Of a stretch of DNA of 64,000 nt, positions 15,297 to 23,755 are shown piece by piece. Every line of letters begins with the position of its first letter. Position 1 is the first letter of the stretch. This DNA comes from Bacteroides sp. OF04-15BH (GTDB lineage: Bacteria > Bacteroidota > Bacteroidia > Bacteroidales > Bacteroidaceae): NCBI RefSeq assembly GCF_003477995.1, contig NZ_QUEM01000001.1:190264-254263 (forward strand), written 5' to 3'. The position numbers were made by a program, and so were the translations under genes. Under the pieces are notes generated by a model, which worked only from the letters and a program-made list of their open reading frames with translations, was not told the origin of the DNA and made no database searches.

Positions 15297-16562
15297 ATGT
15301 TACGCATGATATTTAAAATGCTGTGGGCCCGAAAAAGACGCTACGGATGGCTGCTTACCGAACTGGTATTGGTCACGATGATTGTCTGGGTGCTGCTTGA
15401 CCCCTTGGTCGTACTGTTGTCCATAGAGTCCATGCCCAATGGTTTTGATGAACGGAACCTTTATCGGGTGGTTCTTGCGGATTACAACGGTCGCTCTTCC
15501 CGTTTTCGCTCCGAAGAGATGCATCCGGTGAAGGCCCGCGAAAACCGATGGAGCCAGCTCCGCAGGATTCGTGCTTACCCGGGAGTGGAGTCGGCCACGT
15601 TCTTTGGCAATACCGGTCCGTTCTGGGTAAGTTCCTATTATCTGCGCTTTCAGAAAGATACTCTGGTGACCGATGCCTGGGTTATGGAGGTCGTACCCGG
15701 TTCGGATTATTTTCAGACACTGCGCTTCACCGAGGTGGGAGGACAGACCAATGAACAGCTGGACCGTCTGTTGCAGGGCGAACCTTTTGAGCAGCCCGAC
15801 CGGGTGGTGTTGAGTGATGCCGCCTTTCCCGGGCAATCGGCACGCGGCCTGAATGATACGGTGAACCAGCATCAGGTGGTCGGCACAACGGCGCTGGTGC
15901 GCATGCGTGTAGGAGGAGTTCCGATGCCGGTCACTTCGCGCCTGACTTATCCGAGCGGTCAGAGTATTCTGTTCCGGGTACGTGACGGAATAGACGAAGA
16001 CAAGTTTCTGCCCGCCTTTACCGAATGGGCCCGGAACAATCTGCAAGTCGGCAATTCTTATGTACGCAGTGTGCAATCGTTCCGTGATTTCATGCACGAG
16101 GATGGCGATGAGGTAAGGCAAAACCTTCGGGTGCGTACCATATTGGCGGGCTTCTTCCTGTTCTTCCTTTTTATGGGAGTAACCGGTACTTTCTGGATGC
16201 AGACCCGCAGTCGGCGCGAGGAGATAGGTATTCTGAAAAGCTTTGGTGCCACACGGGGCATAATTGTCCGCTCCCTGTTGGCCGAAGGTGTTATTCTGGC
16301 AACTCTGGCCGTGATTATCGGCTGTCTCCTTTATTTGCAGTATGCCATGAAAGAAGGACTTTACAACCCATTGGGAAATAATGGAAACAATATCTATACG
16401 CTTTATTCGGGGCGTTTCTGGTTTGAGTATTTCAAGACCCATTTTACGGTTATCTCTCTGATCACCTGGGTACTGTTACAGCTGGTTGTTTGTCTGGGCA
16501 TTTGGATACCGGCACGGAACCTCAGCCGTATACCTCCGACCGAAGCCTTGCATGAAGACTAA
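15297..16562 (+). CDS. FtsX/MacB-type ABC permease, pair 1 B-subunit
   Basis: A 421-residue permease with the same topology as the A-type but a distinct sequence class. It starts MLRMIFKMLWARKRRYGWLLTELVLVTMIVWVLLDPLVVL and has a periplasmic core with YPGVESATFFGNTGPF and an FRVRDGIDEDKFLPAFTEWARNNLQVGN segment. The helical end carries SFGATRGIIVRSLLAEGVILATLAVIIGCLLYLQYAM and a terminal RIPPTEALHED. The last motif, near-identical in all B-type copies, is the usual FtsX-permease C-terminus. It presumably forms a heterodimer with the preceding A-subunit. An internal start at 15306 (MIFKML) is possible. The ATPase gene follows after 70 nt, so pair 1 is the pair directly linked to the ATPase. 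Confidence 0.88.
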   Translation: MLRMIFKMLWARKRRYGWLLTELVLVTMIVWVLLDPLVVLLSIESMPNGFDERNLYRVVLADYNGRSSRFRSEEMHPVKARENRWSQLRRIRAYPGVESATFFGNTGPFWVSSYYLRFQKDTLVTDAWVMEVVPGSDYFQTLRFTEVGGQTNEQLDRLLQGEPFEQPDRVVLSDAAFPGQSARGLNDTVNQHQVVGTTALVRMRVGGVPMPVTSRLTYPSGQSILFRVRDGIDEDKFLPAFTEWARNNLQVGNSYVRSVQSFRDFMHEDGDEVRQNLRVRTILAGFFLFFLFMGVTGTFWMQTRSRREEIGILKSFGATRGIIVRSLLAEGVILATLAVIIGCLLYLQYAMKEGLYNPLGNNGNNIYTLYSGRFWFEYFKTHFTVISLITWVLLQLVVCLGIWIPARNLSRIPPTEALHED

Positions 16563-16632
16563 AGCGTTTCCTGAAGATTCATCAAAAAAGAAATGATCAT
16601 ATTAGAACAAACAAACTTTAAAAAATAAGATT

Positions 16633-17310
16633 ATGAGCAACATGATTCAATTGACCGGTATCAACAAGATTTACCGTACGAACGAGATCGAAACACAGGC
16701 ATTGGAAAACGTAAACCTGAGTGTGGAAAAAGGAGAGTTTCTGAGTGTGATGGGACCATCCGGTTGCGGCAAATCCACTTTGCTGAACATTATCGGTTTG
16801 CTGGATAACCCTACCAGCGGTACTCTGGAACTGGGAGGCACGCTGATTACACCGAAGATGAGTGATCGCGAACAGGCTGCTTTCCGTAACCGTACTCTGG
16901 GCTTTGTATTCCAGTCTTTCCACCTGATCAATACACTTAATGTGCTCGACAATGTAGAGCTTCCGTTGCTATTCCGTAAGATGTCCGGCAGCGAGCGTAC
17001 CCGTCGTGCTAAAGAAGTACTGGAGCGCGTGGGATTGAGCCACCGTATGCGTCACATGCCTTCGCAGCTTTCCGGCGGACAGTGTCAGCGTGTGGCCATC
17101 GCCCGTGCCATTATCGGTAATCCCGAAATCATTCTGGCCGATGAGCCGACGGGTAATCTGGATTCCAAGATGGGAGCCGAGGTTATGGACATCCTTTGCC
17201 GTTTGAACAAGGAAGACGGACGTACCATCGTCATGGTAACGCACAATGAGGAGCAGGCTCGTCTTTCTTCACGCACCATCCATTTCTTCGACGGTCGTCA
17301 GATAGACTGA
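16633..17310 (+). CDS. ABC transporter ATPase (MacB/LolD type), the only one in the operon
   Basis: A 225-residue cytoplasmic ATPase that drives the FtsX-type permeases. Walker A is GPSGCGKS (41-48), the Q-loop lies in FVFQSFHLINTLNVLDNVELPL (residues 91-112), the signature is LSGGQ (146-150), Walker B is ILADEPTGNLDS (167-178) and the H-loop is VTHNEEQA. The NTLNVLDNVELPL stretch and the short length are typical of the LolD/MacB/FtsE group. It lies after the first permease pair and before the other four, and no second ATPase gene exists in the operon. It therefore probably serves all five pairs in turn, or different pairs in different complexes. The family is certain; promiscuous pairing is inference. 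Confidence 0.95.
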   Translation: MSNMIQLTGINKIYRTNEIETQALENVNLSVEKGEFLSVMGPSGCGKSTLLNIIGLLDNPTSGTLELGGTLITPKMSDREQAAFRNRTLGFVFQSFHLINTLNVLDNVELPLLFRKMSGSERTRRAKEVLERVGLSHRMRHMPSQLSGGQCQRVAIARAIIGNPEIILADEPTGNLDSKMGAEVMDILCRLNKEDGRTIVMVTHNEEQARLSSRTIHFFDGRQID

Positions 17311-17338
17311 CTTTACCTTAACTAAATATATAGTGACC

Positions 17339-18622
17339 ATGATAAAACGATATATCAAACAGACGTGGGCCATGCTGCGGCAGCATAAGCTGTTCGGCGC
17401 GCTCTACATCATCGGTACGGCTATCCCGATAGCATTGACGATGATCGTCATCACCTTCCAGTATATCCGGGTGGGATCCATCTATCCGGAGGAGCACCGT
17501 GATGAGGTATGGATTACCAATCGGGCTTATACCCAGAGTGGAATGCGTTGGATTAATTTATGGGTGGTGAAAGAATGGTTTTACCCCATGAAGGGCATAC
17601 AGGCTGCAACAGCTTTTCGGAACGATACTGAAGCTCAGGTCTTGTTGCCCGACAGTAAGGCGAGTATGCAGGTTCTGAGTAAATTGACCGATCCGGGATT
17701 TTTCAAAGTGTTTGATTTTGATTTTCTGGCCGGCAAGTCTTTTACGGAAGCCGATCTGGCGAATGGTAACTTTCGTGCCGTGATTACCGCTTCTCTTTCA
17801 CGTCGTCTGTTTGGTACAGAACAGGCTGTAGGGAAAACATTTGCGATGAATCAGATCCGTTTTACTGTGGCGGGAGTCGTGCGCGATGTAAGTGCGCTGA
17901 CACCGCTTACCTGTGCCCAGGTGTATGTGCCCTATAGTTGTTTTCCGGAGGATGGAAATGCCATGCGCCGGGATAATGTGATGGGGGATTATACGGTTTG
18001 TATGCGGATCCCTTCGGGAAATGGAGCTGCGGTACAGGCTAATGTAGAAGAACGGAACCGTCTGTTCCAGCAGATGCATCAGATAAAGGCACCCAATTAC
18101 AGTTATGTGCAGCCGCCTTGTCCGTTGTGGAAATACAATGTGAACAATCAATCCATGGATCAAGATGATAACGTCAGCAAGGCACTTCGCCTTTTTGGAG
18201 GATTGGTGCTTGTATTTCTGTTGGTTCCGGCTCTGAATCTGAGCGGTATGATTTCCAGCCGTATGGAAGGACGTTTGCCAGAGATGGGAATTTACAAGGC
18301 TTTTGGAGCTACCCGTCGTTATCTGTTGGGACAGGTGTTGGGCGAGAATCTCGTATTGACTCTTTTGGGTGGACTGGTAGGGCTGTTGCTTGCCTGGAGT
18401 GTTTTGGTTTGGGGCCGTAGCTGGATTTACAGTTTTATCTTTCCCGATGTCTATCTGCTGAATGGTCCGGATGTGCTGGTTACGGTGGAGATGTTGTTCT
18501 CGCCCTGGGTATTCCTGTCCGCATTCCTGATTTGTGTGGTGTTGAATGTGGCTTCAGCCCTGATTCCGGCATGGAATTCTTTGCGCTCGGAAATAGTCTA
18601 TTCGTTGAACCAGAAAAAGTAA
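17339..18622 (+). CDS. FtsX/MacB-type ABC permease, pair 2 A-subunit
   Basis: A 427-residue permease starting MIKRYIKQTWAMLRQHKLFG. I chose the ATG at 17339 over the GTG at 17333, because all paralogues begin MIKRYIKQTW. The first 60 codons are nearly identical to those of the copies at 19902 and 22471. The periplasmic core includes DPGFFKVFDFDFLAGKSF and LFGTEQAVGKTFAMNQIRFTVAGVVRDVS. The rear FtsX part has MEGRLPEMGIYKAFGATRRYLLGQVLGENLVLTLLGGLVGLLLAW and ends SEIVYSLNQKK. Only 4 nt separate it from its B-type partner. The ligand is unknown. Confidence 0.9.
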   Translation: MIKRYIKQTWAMLRQHKLFGALYIIGTAIPIALTMIVITFQYIRVGSIYPEEHRDEVWITNRAYTQSGMRWINLWVVKEWFYPMKGIQAATAFRNDTEAQVLLPDSKASMQVLSKLTDPGFFKVFDFDFLAGKSFTEADLANGNFRAVITASLSRRLFGTEQAVGKTFAMNQIRFTVAGVVRDVSALTPLTCAQVYVPYSCFPEDGNAMRRDNVMGDYTVCMRIPSGNGAAVQANVEERNRLFQQMHQIKAPNYSYVQPPCPLWKYNVNNQSMDQDDNVSKALRLFGGLVLVFLLVPALNLSGMISSRMEGRLPEMGIYKAFGATRRYLLGQVLGENLVLTLLGGLVGLLLAWSVLVWGRSWIYSFIFPDVYLLNGPDVLVTVEMLFSPWVFLSAFLICVVLNVASALIPAWNSLRSEIVYSLNQKK

Positions 18623-18626
18623 GTTT

Positions 18627-19883
18627 ATGATACGTTTGGCATTGAAAAATATATGGGCCCGTAAAAAAAGAAGTGGTTGGCTGCTGGCCGAGCTGGTTGC
18701 CGTCGCTATCATATTGTGTCATCTGATGGACCCTCTGATTGTACAGACTTATGTGAACAGTTTGCCGGATGGTTATGATTCGGAAAACCTTTACCGTGTG
18801 GCCATCAAGGAATATGAGCCAGTTTCGATACGTTTCGATATGGATGCGGCGGGAGATGAGGTGCGGGAGAATAACATGTGGCACATCCGTGATCGGGTGG
18901 CCCGTTATCCCGGTGTCGAATCCGCTACATTTCAGATAGGTAATGAAACTCCGGGGAGCACCACTATGAATATATCAGCTATTTGGTGGACCGATTCTTT
19001 GAAAGTGTCTGTGTTTTGTATCGGCTTTGTTCCCCAAAGTGATTATTTTACCACTTTCCGTTATCAGACTGTAGGAGGGCCTTCGCCGCAGCAGCTTGAC
19101 CGGATGGAACTTAAAGGTCGTGAACATATTCTTACGGAGACTTACATGCCCGATGGACCGATTTTTGGGCGGACGCTTAAAGACTTATTGGGAATATCTG
19201 ACGAACCTGTGATCGCCACCCTGCTTCCGGTTAAGATCAATATGAATATTCCGCCTCAGCAGGTTCAGTTTGAGAAAAGGAATGCACGTAATGCAAAGGC
19301 TATCGTTTTCCGTCTGCGTGATGATGTTGATCCGGATGAGTTTCTGGCAGATTTCCGTGAGTGGGCCGATAAGAATTTGCAAGTGGGAAATTACTATGTG
19401 AGTCGCGTAGATTCCTATCAGAACTTCATCAAGTACAGTACTACGTATGTTGAGAAAGATTATTTGCAGAAGATGATTCTGGCCTGCTTCTTCCTGTTCT
19501 GTATCTTCTTTGGCGTTTCGGGAACCTTCTGGATGCAGACCCGTAGCCGGTGCGAGGAAATCGGTATTCTGAAAAGTTTCGGTGCCACTTCCGGACGTAT
19601 CCTGCGTCTTTTTCTGTTCGAGGGACTCGGTCTGGTTACGGTGGCGGTTCTGTTGGGTTGTGTGATTTATCTGCAGTATGCCATGCATTCAGGGCTTTAC
19701 ATGCCTGAAAATATGTGTTGCAGTCCTTACGTGCACTATTGGTTTGAGTCTTTCAAGGAGCATTTCCTGATTGTTTCGGGCGTGGTCTGGTTGCTGATGG
19801 TTCTGATTGTCAGTTTCGGCATTTATGTTCCGATGTGGGGTATCAGTCGGATAGCACCGACAGAGGCGTTGCACGAAGAGTAA
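18627..19883 (+). CDS. FtsX/MacB-type ABC permease, pair 2 B-subunit
   Basis: A 418-residue B-type permease (start MIRLALKNIWARKKRSGWLLAELVAVAIILCHL). Its periplasmic core (YPGVESATFQIGNETPGSTTMNIS, PQSDYFTTFRYQTVGGPSPQQLDRM) differs from the other copies, while the C-terminal membrane half is almost identical to that of the gene at 21177. A stretch of 120 nt (19512-19631) is identical, base for base, to 22053-22172. This pattern suggests recent gene conversion or a recent tandem duplication with diversification of the core. It ends RIAPTEALHEE and is followed after 18 nt by the next A-subunit. Confidence 0.88.
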   Translation: MIRLALKNIWARKKRSGWLLAELVAVAIILCHLMDPLIVQTYVNSLPDGYDSENLYRVAIKEYEPVSIRFDMDAAGDEVRENNMWHIRDRVARYPGVESATFQIGNETPGSTTMNISAIWWTDSLKVSVFCIGFVPQSDYFTTFRYQTVGGPSPQQLDRMELKGREHILTETYMPDGPIFGRTLKDLLGISDEPVIATLLPVKINMNIPPQQVQFEKRNARNAKAIVFRLRDDVDPDEFLADFREWADKNLQVGNYYVSRVDSYQNFIKYSTTYVEKDYLQKMILACFFLFCIFFGVSGTFWMQTRSRCEEIGILKSFGATSGRILRLFLFEGLGLVTVAVLLGCVIYLQYAMHSGLYMPENMCCSPYVHYWFESFKEHFLIVSGVVWLLMVLIVSFGIYVPMWGISRIAPTEALHEE

Positions 19884-19901
19884 TATATAAAGATAACGAA
19901 T

Positions 19902-21173
19902 ATGATAAAACGATATATCAAACAGACGTGGGCCATGCTGAAGCAGCACAAGCTGTTCGGTTCGCTCTACATCATCGGTACGGCTATTCCGGTAGCGCTG
20001 ACGATGATTGTCATCACCTTTCAGTATATCCGGGTGGGATCCATCTATCCGGAGGAGCACCGCGATGAGCTGTGGATAACCAATTGGGCCGGTTATGGAG
20101 AGCAAAGGAATGAAATCAGTCTGAATATTGTGAAAGAATGGTTTTATCCGTTGCATGATGTAAAGAGTGTAACAGCCATGCGGAAAAAAGGAGAACCGAT
20201 ACTTCTGCCGGATGGCAAGACCTGTATACAGGTCCAGAGCATGATGACCGATCCCGGATTCTTCCGGGTGTTCGATTTTGATTTTCTGTCCGGAAAGTCT
20301 TTCACACAAACAGATCTGAATAACGGTAATTATTGTGCGGTCATTTCTGCTTCCCTATCCAGAAGTTTGTTTGGTACGGAGCAGTCGGTGGGTAAAACGT
20401 TTGTGATGAATTATGTACGCTTTACGGTGTCCGGTGTCGTGCGTGATGCGAGTGCTCTTACTCCCTTGACCTATGCTCAAGTTTATATTCCTTACAGCTG
20501 TTTCCCGGATTCGAGAGATAATCAGAGTTCGGATCAGCTGTTGGGGTCTTATAAAGTCTGTATGCGTATCCCTTCGGGGAAGTCTGCTTCGGTACATGCG
20601 CAAATAGAGCAGCACAACCGCCAGTACCAGTTGATGTATCGGCACGACGGTTTTGTGTCTCCTCCCTGTCCGATATGGCGGTATAATGTGAATAGCCAGC
20701 TGATGGAATATGAGGAGGATGCCAGTGATAAGGCACTCCGCCTTTTTGGTGGACTGATTCTTGTTTTCCTGCTGGTGCCGGCCTTAAATCTCAGCGGTAT
20801 GATTTCCGGCCGTATGGAAGGTCGTTTGCCTGAAATGGGCATCTATAAGGCTTTTGGAGCAACGCGCCGTTATCTGTTGGGACGGGTTTTGAGTGAGAAT
20901 CTGGTGCTTACCATTTGGGGCGGTCTGGTTGGATTGCTGTTTGCCTGGAGTGTTCTGGTTTGGGGGCGTAACTGGATATTCGGATTTATCTTTCCCGACA
21001 TTTATCTGTATCATACTCCGGACATACTGGTTACCGCGCAAATGCTGTTTTCACCTTGGGTATTCCTGTCGGCGTTTCTGGTCTGTGTGGTCCTGAATGT
21101 GGCCTCGGCTTTGATTCCGGTATGGAACTCCCTGCGTTCGGAAATTGTTTATTCATTAAATCAGAAAAAGTAG
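19902..21173 (+). CDS. FtsX/MacB-type ABC permease, pair 3 A-subunit
   Basis: A 423-residue A-type permease. The 5' end differs by only about four bases from the copy at 22471 over roughly 174 nt, then the two sequences diverge abruptly after the DELW codons at the start of the periplasmic core. The core here (ITNWAGYGEQRNEISLNIVKEWFY, SMMTDPGFFRVFDFDFLSGKSFTQTDLNNGN) is closest to the pair 2 A-subunit. The rear membrane part has MEGRLPEMGIYKAFGATRRYLLGRVLSEN. It overlaps no other gene and is followed after 3 nt by its B-partner, giving a tight unit. Confidence 0.9.
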   Translation: MIKRYIKQTWAMLKQHKLFGSLYIIGTAIPVALTMIVITFQYIRVGSIYPEEHRDELWITNWAGYGEQRNEISLNIVKEWFYPLHDVKSVTAMRKKGEPILLPDGKTCIQVQSMMTDPGFFRVFDFDFLSGKSFTQTDLNNGNYCAVISASLSRSLFGTEQSVGKTFVMNYVRFTVSGVVRDASALTPLTYAQVYIPYSCFPDSRDNQSSDQLLGSYKVCMRIPSGKSASVHAQIEQHNRQYQLMYRHDGFVSPPCPIWRYNVNSQLMEYEEDASDKALRLFGGLILVFLLVPALNLSGMISGRMEGRLPEMGIYKAFGATRRYLLGRVLSENLVLTIWGGLVGLLFAWSVLVWGRNWIFGFIFPDIYLYHTPDILVTAQMLFSPWVFLSAFLVCVVLNVASALIPVWNSLRSEIVYSLNQKK

Positions 21174-21176
21174 GTT

Positions 21177-22442
21177 ATGATACGTTTGGCATTAAAAAAT
21201 ATATGGGCCCGCAAAAAAAGAAGCGGATGGTTGCTGGCAGAACTGGTTGCTGTCAGTATCATTCTGTGGCATCTGCTGGATCCGTTGATGGTGCAGACTT
21301 ATGTGAACAGCCTGCCGGATGGCTTTGAATCGGAGAATCTTTATCGGATTGAGTTGAATGAATATCCTTCCGTTTCTTCCTTTTATCGTGCGGATGCCGG
21401 TGAGCGGGAACAACGTATCGAAAACATGTGGCATATTCGTGAACGGGTGAGTCGTTATTCCGGAGTGGAATCGGCTACATTCCAAATCGAGGCGTTGGCT
21501 CCAGGTAGCACGGCTTGCCTATTGGGGCGAAATGCAATTTCAGATACCTTGATGAGTGTGTTTACGGTTCATTTTGTTCCTAAGAGTGATTATTTTACGA
21601 CATTCAGGTATAGAACCTTTGAAGGCCTTTCTCCGAAACAGTTGGACCAGATGGATTATCATAGCTCAGAGTTTGTTTGTACGGACCCCCATTTTCCCGG
21701 CAAATCTGTCTTAGGATGGAATGGCGACGGAGGTAATAAAGTCCGTGTGGTAGCTTCTTTGTATCCTGTTAAGATGCGTATGACTCTTCCACCTCAACAA
21801 GTGGAGTTTCTCCAGAGGGAGACTCCAGAGAATGCTTGGGCCATTGTATTCCGTTTGCGGGATGGCATTGATCCGGATGATTTTCTGCCTGCTTTCCGTG
21901 ATTGGGCCAAAAATGAATTACAATTGGGAAATTTCTACGTGGGCAATATAGAATCTTATCAGGATTTTATCAAGCAGAGCACTTCTTCTGCAGATTATGA
22001 TTATTTGATGAAGGTGATTCTGGCCTGCTTCTTCTTGTTCTGTGTCTTTTTCGGCGTTTCGGGAACCTTCTGGATGCAGACCCGTAGCCGGTGCGAGGAA
22101 ATCGGTATTCTGAAAAGTTTCGGTGCCACTTCCGGACGTATCCTGCGTCTTTTTCTGTTCGAGGGACTCGGTTTGGTTACAGTAGCGGTTCTGTTGGGCT
22201 GTGTAATTTATCTGCAGTATGCCATGCATTCCGGACTTTATTTTCCACAAGATGTGTATTTTTCCCAAGAGACGTGTTGCAGTCCCTATGTGCATTATTG
22301 GTATGAGTCTTTCAAAGAGCATTTCCTGATCGTTTCGGGCGTGGTCTGGTTGCTGATGGTTCTGATTGTCAGTTTCGGCATTTATGTCCCGATGCGGGGG
22401 ATCAGTCGGATAGCTCCGACAGAGGCGTTGCACGAAGAATAA
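21177..22442 (+). CDS. FtsX/MacB-type ABC permease, pair 3 B-subunit
   Basis: A 421-residue B-type permease. The N-terminal helix region matches the pair 2 copy, but the core is distinct (SVSSFYRADAGEREQRIENMWH, IEALAPGSTACLLGRNAISDTLMSVFTVHF). The rear half again converges on the pair 2 copy, including the 120-nt identical block at 22053-22172. A five-residue insertion (FSQET) appears near the last periplasmic loop. It ends RIAPTEALHEE. The 28-nt gap to the next A-subunit carries no visible promoter. Confidence 0.88.
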   Translation: MIRLALKNIWARKKRSGWLLAELVAVSIILWHLLDPLMVQTYVNSLPDGFESENLYRIELNEYPSVSSFYRADAGEREQRIENMWHIRERVSRYSGVESATFQIEALAPGSTACLLGRNAISDTLMSVFTVHFVPKSDYFTTFRYRTFEGLSPKQLDQMDYHSSEFVCTDPHFPGKSVLGWNGDGGNKVRVVASLYPVKMRMTLPPQQVEFLQRETPENAWAIVFRLRDGIDPDDFLPAFRDWAKNELQLGNFYVGNIESYQDFIKQSTSSADYDYLMKVILACFFLFCVFFGVSGTFWMQTRSRCEEIGILKSFGATSGRILRLFLFEGLGLVTVAVLLGCVIYLQYAMHSGLYFPQDVYFSQETCCSPYVHYWYESFKEHFLIVSGVVWLLMVLIVSFGIYVPMRGISRIAPTEALHEE

Positions 22443-22470
22443 TGTATCAGTCAATTAAATATAGAAGAAT

Positions 22471-23751
22471 ATGATAAAACGATATATCAAACAGACATGG
22501 GCCATGCTGAAGCAGCACAAACTGTTCGGCTCGCTCTACATCATCGGTACGGCTATTCCGGTAGCGCTGACGATGATTGTCATCACCTTTCAGTATATCC
22601 GGGTGGGATCTATCTATCCGGAGGAGCACCGCGATGAGCTGTGGTGTTCCGAAACTATCTATAATGGTAAGGGTGCCGTGGGGTCTTTATCCCTAACGGC
22701 GGTCAACAAATGGTTTTATCCGCTTCAGAGCGCAAAGGCTGTGACTGCTATACACAGTGCTTATCCGGTTCTGGTGCAGCTCCCTGACGGAAAAAGCGTA
22801 CTTCAGGTAAAGACAATAGCCACGGATGCCGCTTTCTTCCGGGTATTTGATTTTAGGTTCCGTTCCGGCAAACCGTTTTCTGAATCTGATTTCCGCAACG
22901 GCAAACAGTGTGCCGTGATTTCGGAATCACTGGCCCGGCGGTTGTTTGGGGATGTGCAGGCTGTGGGACGGACCGTGCAGTTCAACTATGCCGATTATGT
23001 AGTGTCCGGTGTGGTGCGTGATGTCAGCAGTCTGACTCCGCGTACTTTTGCGCAGATTTATATTCCTTACACCTGTCTGGATGAAAACCAGGATCCTTCA
23101 GCTTTGTGCGGATCGTATACTGTTGCTATTCGGGTTGACCGGAACAAAGGGCAGCAGATGAGGGCTGAATTTGATGAGAAATTCCGTAAGTATCAGGTGG
23201 CAACGGGCGATACGTCGGTTGTGATTGAGAAACCCCTCCCGGCTTGGAAATATTCGGCAAAGGATTCGGGTGCGGGCGTGCTTCTTGTTGATGGCGATGA
23301 TATGGTGCGCAAATCCCTGTACCTTTTCGGGGGACTGGTTCTGGTCTTTTTATTGGTTCCGGCTTTGAACCTGAGTGGCATGATTGCCGGTCGTATGGAA
23401 GACCGCTTGATGGAAATGGGAGTTTACAAAGCCTTTGGAGCCACCCGTGGCTATCTGTTGCGGCAAGTTCTGAATGAGAATCTGATTCTGACTTTGATGG
23501 GCGGATTGGTCGGATTGTTCTTGTCCTGGGCTTTGTTGGCGTGGGGAAAGGACTGGGTGTTCCGATTCTTTTCCATTGACTATTATCTGGACAATTCGGA
23601 TATCCTGGTTACTGTGGAGATGCTTTTCTCACCCTGGATTTTCCTGTCCGCATTCCTGATCTGTGTCGTATTGAATCTTGCCTCTGCCTTGTTTCCCGTA
23701 TGGCACGCCCTTCGTGCGGAGATTGTTTATTCGTTGAACCAGAAAAAATGA
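22471..23751 (+). CDS. FtsX/MacB-type ABC permease, pair 4 A-subunit
   Basis: A 426-residue A-type permease with the shared 5' block but a clearly different core: CSETIYNGKGAVGSLSLTAVNKWFYPLQ, ATDAAFFRVFDFRFRSGKPFSESDFRNGKQ, FGDVQAVGRTVQFNYADYVVSGVVRDVSSLTP. Some of these positions are nearer to the pair 1 A-subunit (FTMNYIDYTVTGVVRDASSLTP) than to pairs 2 and 3, so the copies may be mosaics. It carries an extra acidic segment near GVLLVDGDDMVRKS. The rear part is MEDRLMEMGVYKAFGATRGYLLRQVLNEN. Its B-partner follows after 4 nt. Confidence 0.9.
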   Translation: MIKRYIKQTWAMLKQHKLFGSLYIIGTAIPVALTMIVITFQYIRVGSIYPEEHRDELWCSETIYNGKGAVGSLSLTAVNKWFYPLQSAKAVTAIHSAYPVLVQLPDGKSVLQVKTIATDAAFFRVFDFRFRSGKPFSESDFRNGKQCAVISESLARRLFGDVQAVGRTVQFNYADYVVSGVVRDVSSLTPRTFAQIYIPYTCLDENQDPSALCGSYTVAIRVDRNKGQQMRAEFDEKFRKYQVATGDTSVVIEKPLPAWKYSAKDSGAGVLLVDGDDMVRKSLYLFGGLVLVFLLVPALNLSGMIAGRMEDRLMEMGVYKAFGATRGYLLRQVLNENLILTLMGGLVGLFLSWALLAWGKDWVFRFFSIDYYLDNSDILVTVEMLFSPWIFLSAFLICVVLNLASALFPVWHALRAEIVYSLNQKK

Positions 23752-23755
23752 GCTT

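Noticed and set aside
15300..16442. Open frame of 380 codons on the minus strand
   Set aside because: Antisense of the pair 1 B-permease; no start context or motif.
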